Below, piece by piece: positions 34,202 through 43,011 of a DNA stretch of 64,000 nucleotides (its first letter is position 1; each line of letters starts with the position of its first letter). The translations under genes were made by a program, and so were the position numbers. The DNA comes from Planctomycetota bacterium (GTDB taxonomy: Bacteria > Planctomycetota > UBA1135): the NCBI GenBank assembly GCA_030748415.1, contig JASMMA010000007.1, positions 22,501 through 86,500 on the forward strand, in the 5' to 3' direction. Below the pieces are notes generated by a model. That model was not told the DNA's origin. It did not search any database and saw only the letters and a list, made by a program, of their open reading frames with translations.

Positions 34202-34230
34202 TGGGGGAGAGATTTTAGCCATCTCCCCCA
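34202..34230. other. Hairpin between HEAT-protein gene and tRNA
   Basis: TGGGGGAGA (34202-34210) and TCTCCCCCA (34222-34230) form a perfect 9-bp stem with an 11-nt loop, 6 nt past the stop of the HEAT-protein gene on the minus strand. The minus-strand continuation (AAACATG) is not T-rich, so it is a poor intrinsic terminator. It may protect the 3' end of the operon mRNA or mark processing ahead of the tRNA. Confidence 0.45.
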
Positions 34231-34235
34231 TTCTT

Positions 34236-36260
34236 TCAAGCTCCGTCCTCAGACTTCTCGGGAGTAGGGACGGGCGGCTCAAGCGAAGGCTCGGAGCGCA
34301 GAGATTTTTTCAATTCTGCAATAAAGAGTGTGATTTCTTCTGAATCACCCACATTAAGCAAAGGCAGGCCCGCTTCCAGAGCTGAAAGGGCTTCCTTTGC
34401 ATTGCCTCGAAGGGCTTCAAGGCGTCCAAGGAGAATAAACCAGTGGGCCACTCCCGGCTGAGCTTGAGTCAGTTCCCCAAGGCGGGCGACCGTGTCGGCA
34501 GCTCGGGCAGCCCGGCCATTCCCAAGGCCTGTCTTCAAAAGCCACTCAGCATGAATTCGAACCGTCATACTTTCCAGTTCGACAAGTTCCGAATCCCCCA
34601 ACCCATCAGAAGAAAAAGCCTCCAAAACCCGAACAATTCCCAAGAGGTCGAATTGAGACTCTAAGGTTGAAACTGACTGGCGGAGCTTTTCCATGTCGCC
34701 AGGGCCAATCTGGGAAGATATCGCAGCCAAGCGCACATCTCGGAGGTCTGGGGAAGGGACATAGGCCAATAAAGCAGAAAGAGCATGAGTATTCGAAGGA
34801 ATACGACCCAGGGCCTGCAGGATTTCCTTTCGGATATGGTCCTCTTTCTCAATCACAAGTCGCTCAGAGAGAATTGGAATACTTGAAGAATCGCCAAGTT
34901 TTTTTAGACCTAGAACTGCCCGATAATTGAGTTCGGGATGACTCAAAAGAACATGAAGAACTTCAAGAGCTTGCCCGCGGTCCTCCATCCCAGTTGCAAT
35001 CTTTGTGAGGGCATCGAGGGCTGCGCTTCTTTCTTCGCGAGCGAGTTCCTCTTTCAAAGAACGCGATTTCAAGATGTCTAAAAATTCAGGCCAACCAAGG
35101 CGCCCGATTGCATCGTAAACCTGGCCCCGAACAAGATCACTTTCTTCTTGAATCAAAGCGCGCAATAGAGTCACGGTTATTGTTTGATCTGCATCTCCTT
35201 GAGCTAGGACGGAAGCAAACTCTTGAAAACCAACCAAGAGGGCTAAGCGAAATTCAGGGGTTCCAATATTCCCTTCTTTGTTGTCCACATATAGGCGCTT
35301 CAAATGGAGAAGGACTCCATCTAGAGCAGCTTCAGCAGGTCGGACTCGTTTAAGCGCTCGGGCAGCCTCAAGACGAACAGCTGCCGACTGGTCTTCCAGC
35401 GCAATATCCAAAAGTTGCATCGCTTCTGCGCCCAAAAGAAAGTGAGGAATCAAACGCGTTAAGCGCACAAATTCCATTTCCTGGTGATGTCTCTGAATTC
35501 GGAAAAAAGACTCTCGAAGGATTTCTTTGACCTCGGAACTCTCTCCTTGGACTGCCTGAGGAAGCCCCGCCATGGCTTCATAAGCAAGATAGCGAACCCC
35601 AGATACAGGAGATTGAAGAGCGTCAAAAACTGCTGAAGATTCGGATTTAAGAATGCGGGCCCAGAGCCTGATTTCTCGGGAATGGGAGGAGTCGAAAGCT
35701 TCAGCCAGCCAAGCTTCCCTACCTAAGTCGCGTGCACCCACCCACCATTCATGAAATTCGCCAGATCCAGAAAATTCATGCCGAGTAATTGAGAACAAGG
35801 CAGCCCTTGCAAATGTAGTACTGGATGGTTCATTCAATCGAGCGGCAATACTCTCAACAAGGGTTGGCTCGCTCCATTGCAAGGCTGCAACTGCTGAAAG
35901 TGCTCCATTTAATTGGACAGCATTCTCCCCAATCGGATTTCGAAGGACTCGGTTGAGTTGCTTGGGAAATTCTTCCCAGTTCTCATTCAAATAATGCCAA
36001 GAAGGACTGAGGCTTAGGCCCTTTGGGAAAACCTCCGCACCCGAGGCATTCAAAAGAAAATCGAACTGCTCCCCAAAGGGCGCCCCCTGGATTGCTTCAA
36101 GGAAAGCTAAGGAAGAATCCCGGCGAAGGGTGAGATCGCTTCCCTGGGTTATGCTCTGAACAAGAGACTGAAGGCCCTCCTTCTCCGCCATGGATGGAGG
36201 GAGCGGAGGGAATCCCCCGCCTTGAACGGGAAGGAATGAGAGGGCAAAGGCGACCAGCAC
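34236..36260 (-). CDS. Secreted HEAT-repeat protein
   Basis: This 674-aa protein starts with GTG at 36260 and has a signal-like N-terminus (VLVAFALSFLPVQGGG). The rest is an alpha-solenoid of HEAT/PBS-lyase-like repeats (for example SAAVRLEAARALKRVRP, SDLVRGQVYDAIGRLGWP, DHIRKEILQALGRIPS), with a TPR-like end (FILLGRLEALRGNAKEALSAL) and a Pro-rich tail. It probably acts as an envelope scaffold; no catalytic residues are seen. It follows aroDEK after 9 nt as the last protein gene of the pssA operon. Confidence 0.78.
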   Translation of the reverse strand: MLVAFALSFLPVQGGGFPPLPPSMAEKEGLQSLVQSITQGSDLTLRRDSSLAFLEAIQGAPFGEQFDFLLNASGAEVFPKGLSLSPSWHYLNENWEEFPKQLNRVLRNPIGENAVQLNGALSAVAALQWSEPTLVESIAARLNEPSSTTFARAALFSITRHEFSGSGEFHEWWVGARDLGREAWLAEAFDSSHSREIRLWARILKSESSAVFDALQSPVSGVRYLAYEAMAGLPQAVQGESSEVKEILRESFFRIQRHHQEMEFVRLTRLIPHFLLGAEAMQLLDIALEDQSAAVRLEAARALKRVRPAEAALDGVLLHLKRLYVDNKEGNIGTPEFRLALLVGFQEFASVLAQGDADQTITVTLLRALIQEESDLVRGQVYDAIGRLGWPEFLDILKSRSLKEELAREERSAALDALTKIATGMEDRGQALEVLHVLLSHPELNYRAVLGLKKLGDSSSIPILSERLVIEKEDHIRKEILQALGRIPSNTHALSALLAYVPSPDLRDVRLAAISSQIGPGDMEKLRQSVSTLESQFDLLGIVRVLEAFSSDGLGDSELVELESMTVRIHAEWLLKTGLGNGRAARAADTVARLGELTQAQPGVAHWFILLGRLEALRGNAKEALSALEAGLPLLNVGDSEEITLFIAELKKSLRSEPSLEPPVPTPEKSEDGA

Positions 36261-36269
36261 GGATGAATC

Positions 36270-38252
36270 CTAGCACCGGCTACCGCAATGGCCGGCGACC
36301 AACACAGCTAGAGTTTCGAGAACAGTGGCAAAGTCACCCTCAGTGTTCAATTGTCGACCAGAAGACGCTTTAAGATAACCCGGTTCCCGTTTCTCCAAAA
36401 GAAGAGACACCTCATCTTCCAAACTTTGCTCTGTTAAAGCTGGGCGTGGTTCACATGCTTGACGCTTGGCAAGAGATTCTGCACTTGCGAACAAGTAATA
36501 CACATTTTCAGATTGGGCCAAGATATCGCAACTGTTTTCCCTTTCGGTGACTCCTCCGCCAAGAGCGATTACACAATCTCGAAAGCCGAGAAGTTCAGGA
36601 AGCAGAGCGGCCTCCGCGGCGCGAAAATCGGATTCGCTTTCAGGAATCCAATCTGAAATTTTCTTCTGGTGGCGCGATTCCAAACAAGCGTCAGCGTCAA
36701 GAAACGGCATTTCAAGTTTCTCCGCCAAAGCACGGCCCAATGTAGTCTTCCCCGATGCTCGTGCGCCCACCAAAACAATGGGCGGCTGACCAGGAAGCCC
36801 CTTCGCCAGTATGGGTGTCAGAAAAAGACGCAAAACTAGCGGCATAAGCTGGCTCTCGGTCACCATGATGTACTGCTTCACCATTTGGCGAAGCAGCATT
36901 TCAGCGCCAAAAACGGGGCGCGCGCCTTCTTGCATTGCGCGCACAAGGAGTGGGGTTGCAGATGGGGAATACACCATGTCCAAAACAGGGGTACCCGGTG
37001 AGATGGGCTGACCATCAAGAGGGTCCCCCGGCATGGAGTCCGAGCCCAAGGGGGTTGCCTGGACAATCGCCGATGGTTCTTGAACAGCTTTCTTGCCCCA
37101 AGGGGAAGTGTTGGCCCCGAATTCAGCAGCAAGAGAAGAAGATGCTTCTTCTCGACGAGCAGAAATCGTCAAGGAGTACCCTTGTGCGCGGGCTTCAGCC
37201 GCAAAAGCGCGGGCGGCACCGCCGGCGCCCAATAAAAGAATAGGCTGCGCCTGAGCAGCTGGGGGAAGGCCTGCATCCTGAAGAGCTTCCATGGCAGCCA
37301 CCCCATCGGTGTTCGCTGCACCCCACTCCCCATTGGGAAGTCGAAGGAGCGTATTAGCAGAACCAGCAGTTTTGGCACTCTGGTGATGTTTACTTGCAAC
37401 GTCCATTGCTTGCAACTTGTTGGGAGCTGTAACTGAAAAGCCCTGCCAAGCGGGGTGGCAATTTTCCAGAAACCCTTTCAAGTCATCCGTTTCAACGGCA
37501 ACATAAACATCACTTTTTGAATCTGCCTGAAATGCACGATTCCAAAGAAGTGGGGAGCGGGAATGAGAAACGGGTTTTCCCAAAACCCCATACAAGGAAC
37601 CAAAGGTCATTGGAAGCCCCTCAAGTGGAAGTTCCGCCAATTCATCAATTCCAAATTGACCGGGTGCCGTCGCGCGGCCCGGAGCACATGCATAAATCAA
37701 GGGCGCGCCATAAGCGAGAGCTTCAATTCGAGTGTGCTTCCCGCCGGCCCCCTGTGCAAAACCAACGAGCGGATGTTCAAACTTTTCATACCACTTCCAA
37801 ATCCGGCGAGATTCTTCTTCATTATCTGCCCAAAGAACTACTTTTAGTAAATCTCCCTCTCTACAAAGAAGCTTCATTTGGTCGGCTACCTCCTGCAAGT
37901 TGGCGTTTCTTCCAGGAAGCTCGTGAAAGGAATGAATAGAGTTGGCGCCCGATTGGACCCGATGCTGGCCAAGAATGGGGCAATCCACAAACTGGGTCTG
38001 CCTCAAGTTGGCCACTTCGTTGAGCATCTGTTCGCGCCACTCAGGATCTCCATCAAAAAGTCCACCCTCCTCCTTTGGCAAACAAGTGGCAATGACTGGC
38101 TTTGGGGATGCCGAGAAGAGCCTTTCGAGGTCCCAATCTGATTGGGCGTAATCTAGACGAAGCTCTATCCAGTCCGCTTGCTTACCCCAAAGCGCAATGT
38201 CAGAACTAGCTGAAGCAGGATCTTCGACGAGGAGAGATAAGACACGGGTCAT
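36270..38252 (-). CDS. aroDEK: Trifunctional dehydroquinate dehydratase I / shikimate dehydrogenase / shikimate kinase
   Basis: This 660-aa fusion covers three consecutive steps from 3-dehydroquinate to shikimate-3-phosphate. Residues 1-215 are type I dehydroquinase (WIELRLDY, SFHELPG with His110, LLKVVLW with Schiff-base Lys137). Residues 220-485 are shikimate dehydrogenase (SHSRSP 229-234, SVTAPNK with catalytic Lys279, NTDG 314-317, NADP loop GAGGAARA 342-349). Residues 490-660 are shikimate kinase (P-loop GARASGKT 496-503, DADACLES, GGG 565-567, RPAL lid). All active-site residues appear intact. AroD-AroE fusions occur in plants and some bacteria; adding the kinase at the C-terminus, in this order, is unusual. 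It lies 3 nt after ispE. The symbol is descriptive. Confidence 0.93.
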   Translation of the reverse strand: MTRVLSLLVEDPASASSDIALWGKQADWIELRLDYAQSDWDLERLFSASPKPVIATCLPKEEGGLFDGDPEWREQMLNEVANLRQTQFVDCPILGQHRVQSGANSIHSFHELPGRNANLQEVADQMKLLCREGDLLKVVLWADNEEESRRIWKWYEKFEHPLVGFAQGAGGKHTRIEALAYGAPLIYACAPGRATAPGQFGIDELAELPLEGLPMTFGSLYGVLGKPVSHSRSPLLWNRAFQADSKSDVYVAVETDDLKGFLENCHPAWQGFSVTAPNKLQAMDVASKHHQSAKTAGSANTLLRLPNGEWGAANTDGVAAMEALQDAGLPPAAQAQPILLLGAGGAARAFAAEARAQGYSLTISARREEASSSLAAEFGANTSPWGKKAVQEPSAIVQATPLGSDSMPGDPLDGQPISPGTPVLDMVYSPSATPLLVRAMQEGARPVFGAEMLLRQMVKQYIMVTESQLMPLVLRLFLTPILAKGLPGQPPIVLVGARASGKTTLGRALAEKLEMPFLDADACLESRHQKKISDWIPESESDFRAAEAALLPELLGFRDCVIALGGGVTERENSCDILAQSENVYYLFASAESLAKRQACEPRPALTEQSLEDEVSLLLEKREPGYLKASSGRQLNTEGDFATVLETLAVLVAGHCGSRC

Positions 38253-38255
38253 GGA

Positions 38256-39077
38256 TTAGGAAAGAGTACGAGAAATGACGGTGGAAATACCAATTGCCTG
38301 CAGGGTTGCCCAAAGTTTTTCCCCATCTTCAACGGTTTCCATAGCGACAAAAAAAGTGGAACCACTTCCAGTCATAACAAAGGGAGCATGCTGCCGAATG
38401 TTATTTGCAAACTTAGCTAATTTCGGTTCAATCTGAAAAGCGGCAGGTTCTAAATGGTTCGGACCTGGACTTGGCGGCGGTTGAAAGCTGCAATGGGCGG
38501 ATGCGGGCACTTCTTCTGCGAGGGGTGGAGCAGACAATGCTTGATAAACCTCTGGAGTCGAAATTTCGAGTTCTGGAAAAGCAAGAACCAAACACCGGTC
38601 TGAAAAGTCAGCGGAAGCGAGAACGGTTTCGCCCCTCCCCCCTCGAAGTTCGGAACCTGAACGGCTGAAGAAAAAGGGAACGTCCGAACCCAAAGAAAGA
38701 GCCACCTCAAGAGAACGCTTGGCACCAAGGGGCGAGTCGGCAACTTTTTCAAGGAGGTGGAGTGCACCAGCGGCATCGCTGGAGCCGCCGCCAAGCCCCC
38801 CTCCCATTGGAATATGTTTTTGGAGATTCCATTGGACTTCAGGGGCTTGACCACCAGCAAATCGCCATGCCTTTTCAGCTCGCAAAATGAGGTTGTCCTC
38901 TTCGCAAGCGAGTGTGTCGTTCCCCTGGATGTTAAGAGAGGATGGGCCAAAAGACAGCTCCAGCTCATCGCACAAATCAATGGGCACAAACCAGGAACGG
39001 ATTTCATGGAATCCATCATCACGCAAACCCAAAACTCGCAGGTCCCAATTCACTTTTGCGGGGAGCTCTAACTTCAT
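38256..39077 (-). CDS. ispE: 4-diphosphocytidyl-2-C-methyl-D-erythritol kinase
   Basis: This 273-aa GHMP kinase of the MEP isoprenoid pathway phosphorylates CDP-ME. The ATP loop is PMGGGLGGGSSDAA (about 90-103), the N-terminus has the family's PAKVNWDLRVLGLRDDGFHE with the catalytic Lys/Asp region, and the C-terminus has the GSGSTFF turn. It overlaps panC by ATGA and is followed closely by aroDEK. Confidence 0.95.
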   Translation of the reverse strand: MKLELPAKVNWDLRVLGLRDDGFHEIRSWFVPIDLCDELELSFGPSSLNIQGNDTLACEEDNLILRAEKAWRFAGGQAPEVQWNLQKHIPMGGGLGGGSSDAAGALHLLEKVADSPLGAKRSLEVALSLGSDVPFFFSRSGSELRGGRGETVLASADFSDRCLVLAFPELEISTPEVYQALSAPPLAEEVPASAHCSFQPPPSPGPNHLEPAAFQIEPKLAKFANNIRQHAPFVMTGSGSTFFVAMETVEDGEKLWATLQAIGISTVISRTLS

Positions 39078-39940
39078 GGCTCTTTACCCAGCAACATGTT
39101 GTCTATTAAACGAACATTTCCTAAACGAGCGGCCAAGACAATTCGCAGAAGGGAACCGGGAGAAGGTGCATCAAAGGTTTGGTCATCAACAACTTTTGCA
39201 TATTCCACTTCAAAACCATGTTTTTGAAGAAAAGAATGCACCTGGTCCTCCAGGGCTGAAAGCTCGGATGTTCCAGAAAGGAGGGCTCGGTTCGCTTGTG
39301 TCATGGCTTGAAAAAGGGCCCCCGCTTTTTCACGGTCACTTGAGGTGAGTCTCCGATTCCGGCTCGACATTGCCAGGCCATCGTGCTCACGGACGGTTGG
39401 ACAGGCACGAATATCAATCTTGAGCCCAGCTTCCTCACACATTTCACGAACTAAGAAAAGCTGTTGGGCATCTTTTTGCCCAAAGTAAGCGCAATGAGGG
39501 TGCACTCTTTCAAACAAACGGCGAACAACAGTCAACATTCCAGAAAAATGTCCGGGCCGGGCGGCACCCTCCAATCGATTCCCGATTGGACCTGCACCCA
39601 CTTTCTGAACTTCAGCTTCGGGATACATATCGGTGGGAGTCGGAAGATAAACAGCGTGCGCGCCCCAAGATTGCAATAAATGGCAATCCTCGGACTCCGT
39701 TCGTGGATATGCCTCTAAATCACCACTTTCATTAAACTGAAGTGGATTCACAAAAATCGAAACTAGTGCCACATCGCACTCTTCAATCGCTTTTTTGACC
39801 AAACTCCCGTGCCCCTCGTGAAGAGCACCCATAGTGGGCACAAAACCCACGCGCGCACTTTCAGAGAGTTCTTCTCTCCACACTTGAAGTGCGGCCGAAT
39901 CTCTTAGTTCAAAGATTCTGGTGGAAGGGCTTCCAGACAT
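39074..39940 (-). CDS. panC: Pantoate--beta-alanine ligase
   Basis: This 288-aa enzyme makes pantothenate from pantoate, beta-alanine and ATP. FVPTMGALHEGHGSLV holds the HxGH-like nucleotide motif (41-44). VSIFVNPLQFN, RPGHFSGMLTVV, FGQKDAQQL and MSSRNRRL are invariant family blocks. The ATG at 39940 lies inside the 3' end of folK (37-nt overlap, different frame), longer than the usual overlaps here; no later start would keep the first beta strand. Confidence 0.95.
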   Translation of the reverse strand: MSGSPSTRIFELRDSAALQVWREELSESARVGFVPTMGALHEGHGSLVKKAIEECDVALVSIFVNPLQFNESGDLEAYPRTESEDCHLLQSWGAHAVYLPTPTDMYPEAEVQKVGAGPIGNRLEGAARPGHFSGMLTVVRRLFERVHPHCAYFGQKDAQQLFLVREMCEEAGLKIDIRACPTVREHDGLAMSSRNRRLTSSDREKAGALFQAMTQANRALLSGTSELSALEDQVHSFLQKHGFEVEYAKVVDDQTFDAPSPGSLLRIVLAARLGNVRLIDNMLLGKEP

Positions 39941-40371
39941 TCCTGAGCGCTTCGTCCTTGAAGCATGAGGCGGGGGGCAAGTTCCAATAAAGGTTCGAGC
40001 ACAAATCGTCGTTCATGCAAGCGAGGGTGTGGGATTGACAAAGTTTGGGATTGAATCGAATATCCATTTTGCCAAAGGAGGTCGAGGTCCAAAGTTCGGG
40101 GTCCATTCATGACCCCTCTTTTCCGACCAAGCCTGTTCTCAACTCGATGAAGTTGCTTGAGAAGATGATGGGGTTCAAGCGAGGATTCAATCCGTGCAAC
40201 TCCATTGAGAAAGAAGGGCTGGCTCGGCCCACCCATGGGACGAGTCAAACGGAATGAGCTATTGGAACAAACACGAATACCGCTCGTATTTTCCAAGACG
40301 CGCAAGGCAACGCGCAAATTGGAAGAACGATCCCCCAAGTTCGAGCCCAAGCCGACAAAGACATCCGCCAT
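39904..40371 (-). CDS. folK: 2-amino-4-hydroxy-6-hydroxymethyldihydropteridine pyrophosphokinase
   Basis: This 155-aa folate enzyme transfers pyrophosphate from ATP to hydroxymethyl-dihydropterin. VGLGSNLGDR at the N-terminus, PFLNGVARIES, RTLDLDLLW with the two metal-binding Asp residues, and IPHPRLHERRFVLEPL are all present. It follows pssA after 2 nt and overlaps panC. Confidence 0.95.
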   Translation of the reverse strand: MADVFVGLGSNLGDRSSNLRVALRVLENTSGIRVCSNSSFRLTRPMGGPSQPFFLNGVARIESSLEPHHLLKQLHRVENRLGRKRGVMNGPRTLDLDLLWQNGYSIQSQTLSIPHPRLHERRFVLEPLLELAPRLMLQGRSAQECLEALPPESLN

Positions 40372-40373
40372 GT

Positions 40374-41213
40374 TTATGGGCTTTCGGCCTGTTTTGATGA
40401 GCGTTTCCGAAGGATTTTAAAAACTCCAATCACGCTAGGAAGAAAAATAAATGAAACCGCAAGCAAGAACAACGCGAGTTCAGGTTCAACAAAAAGAAGG
40501 CTCAACAAAATTACCACTTCGGCTGTTCTTTGGAAAGGGTGGCGTGCTCGAGTGAGCCAAGCCATAAAGTGAGGAAACGAAAGGTTTGATACCATCAAAA
40601 TAGCCAACAAAACAAGGAGGAACGGGAGAGCTCGAAGAGTGGACTCTCTGAAAAAATGAATGAACCCATCTGAAACAGGGAAGATAAAGTCAGGGTCGGC
40701 GATTCCAAAGTAAAAAAGAACAAGCCCGATAGGAAGAGCTGCTGCTGCGGGCGAGGGTAGCCCCAGAAAGTGGCTGTGGTCTCGAGTTTCGTCCCTGTCC
40801 ACTCGAAGAACATTAAAACGCGCCAAGCGCAAAGCAGCGCAACAGGTATAAAGAATGGGGCCTGCGACCATAAGCCTTGGGTGGGGAATTATTTCCATTC
40901 CGGGACCTTCTAGTTGAACCAAGGTCCGGACAAGAAAAGCAGGAACCACTCCAAAAGTAACTAAGTCTGCAAGGCTATCGAGTTGGGCACCCAACTCAGA
41001 AGTTCCCTTGGTTATTCGAGCTAACTTCCCGTCGATTGCATCAAAGAATACAGCAAGTACCAGGAGCCAACCGGCGTGGCGAGTCAATTCATAGTCCGCG
41101 TTTTGCCCGGCTTCAAAAAGCCACAAAAGAGCTCCAACCCCACAAGCCAAATTGGCCAGAGTAATCAGGCTTGGCAAAACTGCGACCGAGCGAAGGCGAG
41201 GATGAGTGTCCAC
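40374..41213 (-). CDS. pssA: CDP-diacylglycerol--serine O-phosphatidyltransferase
   Basis: This 279-aa membrane enzyme makes phosphatidylserine. The CDP-alcohol phosphatidyltransferase motif D-G-x2-A-R-x8-G-x3-D-x3-D is exact (DAIDGKLARITKGTSE, then LGAQLDSLAD), in a chain with about 7-8 hydrophobic segments. The N-terminal LPSLITLANLACGVGALL is typical of the type II, B. subtilis-like enzyme. It starts with GTG at 41213. It is the first gene of the leftward folK-panC-ispE-aroDEK-HEAT operon and is divergent from the M28 peptidase with 61 bp between. Confidence 0.92.
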   Translation of the reverse strand: MDTHPRLRSVAVLPSLITLANLACGVGALLWLFEAGQNADYELTRHAGWLLVLAVFFDAIDGKLARITKGTSELGAQLDSLADLVTFGVVPAFLVRTLVQLEGPGMEIIPHPRLMVAGPILYTCCAALRLARFNVLRVDRDETRDHSHFLGLPSPAAAALPIGLVLFYFGIADPDFIFPVSDGFIHFFRESTLRALPFLLVLLAILMVSNLSFPHFMAWLTRARHPFQRTAEVVILLSLLFVEPELALFLLAVSFIFLPSVIGVFKILRKRSSKQAESP

Positions 41214-41274
41214 ACCAGGATTCTAGCGTTCTTCTGAGCCAACATCCCCCTCTCCGATACCGTATGCTTTTTCT

Positions 41275-43011
41275 ATGCTCGCCACCCTCACACTCCTCCT
41301 CCTATTCCCCCAGGAAACTACCCAAACTTGGCCCATAACTGGCCTACCCCGAGAAGATGGTGTCTGCGAAGCCATCCTTGCTGAGGCCGAGAAAGGGAAC
41401 CAGGTCATGGACCATTTGCGCGAATTGGTCGATGGTATTGGCCCTCGACTGACTTCTTCCAGCAATCTAACCGAGGCCGTAGCCTGGGCAGAAGACCGAT
41501 TTTCCGATTTTGGAATTCCAAATGTCCGGCGAGAGCAATGGGGTGAATTTCCGGTTGGCTTTGACCGCAGAATCATGCGGGGACGCGTTCTGGAGCCCCT
41601 CAAAATGCCACTCACCCTGGCAACCCAAGCTTGGAGCCCAGGCACGGAAGGCCCTGAGCGGGGCCCTCTTCTTTTGGCCCCCTCCAACGACGAAGAACTT
41701 GAAGTTGCTCGGGGTTCCTTTGGGGGTGCCTGGGTTTTACTCACTGGTACGAAAACTCCCCGCTTTGATTCGGATGCCGACAACTTCCGCGCCCGTCTCG
41801 GAGAATTTTTTGATGACGAAGGAATCTATGGAACAATTCGGATTGCACGAAACGAATTAGTCCGTACAGGTGGGCGCTACCGAGTCGATTGGAACGACTT
41901 ACCTACTCGCACTCAAGTCACGATTCCTAAAGAGCAAGGCCGCCGACTTTCACGATTCCTAGAAGCGGGCGAAACAGTAGAAATTGAATTTGATTTAGAT
42001 TACGAATTTATTGAGGGCCCAATCCCGCAATGGGATGTTCTTGCGGAAATCCCTGGAACCGACAAGTCCAACGAAATCATCATTATGGGGGGGCACTTGG
42101 ATTCTTGGGATGGGGCCACCGGTACGAATGACAACGGAACAGGTGTTGCTACCACGATGGAAGCGGCCCGCCTCTTGGCAGCTGCTCTTCGGGAAACAGG
42201 CAAACAACCTCGCCGTACGATTCGTTTCATGCTCTGGACAGGGGAAGAGCAAGGCTTACTTGGTTCCTTGGCATACATTAAGCAACACCCTGAAGAAATG
42301 GACCGCATTTCAGCTGTTCTAGTGCACGATGGTGGAACAAACTACCTTTCGGGTCTAAACGCAACCCCACTCCTCCTTCCCTTGTTTGAAGAAGCGCTAG
42401 AACCCATCGACCGAATGGTTTCGGCATACGAAAATGACGAGATTCAATTTCGACTCAAAGAAGTGGACTCTCTGCCTTTGGGGATTGGCTCCGATCACGA
42501 CTCTTACCTCCGCGATGGCGTTCCTGGTTTCTTTTGGAATCAATCTGGGGAATCAAGTTACACCTATGTTCACCATACTCAGCACGACGTTTACGACAAT
42601 GCAATCGCTCGCTATGAAGAGCATTCTGCAAAGGTGATTGCAATGACCGCGTGGCGGCTTGCCAACATGGAGCAGATGTTGCCACGAGAAGATATCTTGA
42701 ACCCTAATCGAGAGAACAACAGCAATAGCCGCAACCGAAAAATGTTGGGAGTTTATCTAGATGAAGATGAGCCTCTCCTTATTGACCGTATTGTTAAAGG
42801 AGGGCTCTCCGAAAAAGCGGGTCTCAAGCCCGGCGATCGCTTCCTTGAAATCGCAGGTCAGAAATTAAGCGCGCAAGGAGACTTGCGCCGTGCCTTAAGA
42901 AAGGATGAGGACATCAAAGTGATTGTTGTTCTACGAAATGGAATAAAACTATCGAGCACATTTAACTGGAAAGAAAAAACCGCCACGCCCCTCTCGAAAG
43001 CTACGGATTGA
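41275..43011 (+). CDS. Exported M28-family metallopeptidase with PDZ domain
   Basis: This 578-aa protein has a short signal (MLATLTLLLLFPQ) and a protease-associated-like insert in its N-terminal half. The M28 di-zinc site has His274 in GGHLDSWD, Asp286 in GTNDNGTG, Glu324-Glu325 in WTGEEQG, Asp352 and a His in VHHTQHD (about 433). A C-terminal PDZ domain (about 485-575) carries IVKGGLSEKAGLKPGDRFLEIAGQ. It is probably an aminopeptidase or carboxypeptidase Q-like exopeptidase acting outside the cytoplasmic membrane. The next gene starts within its stop codon (TTGA). Confidence 0.9.
   Translation: MLATLTLLLLFPQETTQTWPITGLPREDGVCEAILAEAEKGNQVMDHLRELVDGIGPRLTSSSNLTEAVAWAEDRFSDFGIPNVRREQWGEFPVGFDRRIMRGRVLEPLKMPLTLATQAWSPGTEGPERGPLLLAPSNDEELEVARGSFGGAWVLLTGTKTPRFDSDADNFRARLGEFFDDEGIYGTIRIARNELVRTGGRYRVDWNDLPTRTQVTIPKEQGRRLSRFLEAGETVEIEFDLDYEFIEGPIPQWDVLAEIPGTDKSNEIIIMGGHLDSWDGATGTNDNGTGVATTMEAARLLAAALRETGKQPRRTIRFMLWTGEEQGLLGSLAYIKQHPEEMDRISAVLVHDGGTNYLSGLNATPLLLPLFEEALEPIDRMVSAYENDEIQFRLKEVDSLPLGIGSDHDSYLRDGVPGFFWNQSGESSYTYVHHTQHDVYDNAIARYEEHSAKVIAMTAWRLANMEQMLPREDILNPNRENNSNSRNRKMLGVYLDEDEPLLIDRIVKGGLSEKAGLKPGDRFLEIAGQKLSAQGDLRRALRKDEDIKVIVVLRNGIKLSSTFNWKEKTATPLSKATD

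Noticed and set aside
38450-39022. A 190-codon frame inside ispE on the same strand in another frame
   Set aside because: ispE motifs lie in the other frame across the same bases; this is a shadow.
41223-41783. A 186-codon antisense frame over the start of the M28 peptidase
   Set aside because: It is Ser/Arg-rich with no motif and opposes an intact, recognised gene.
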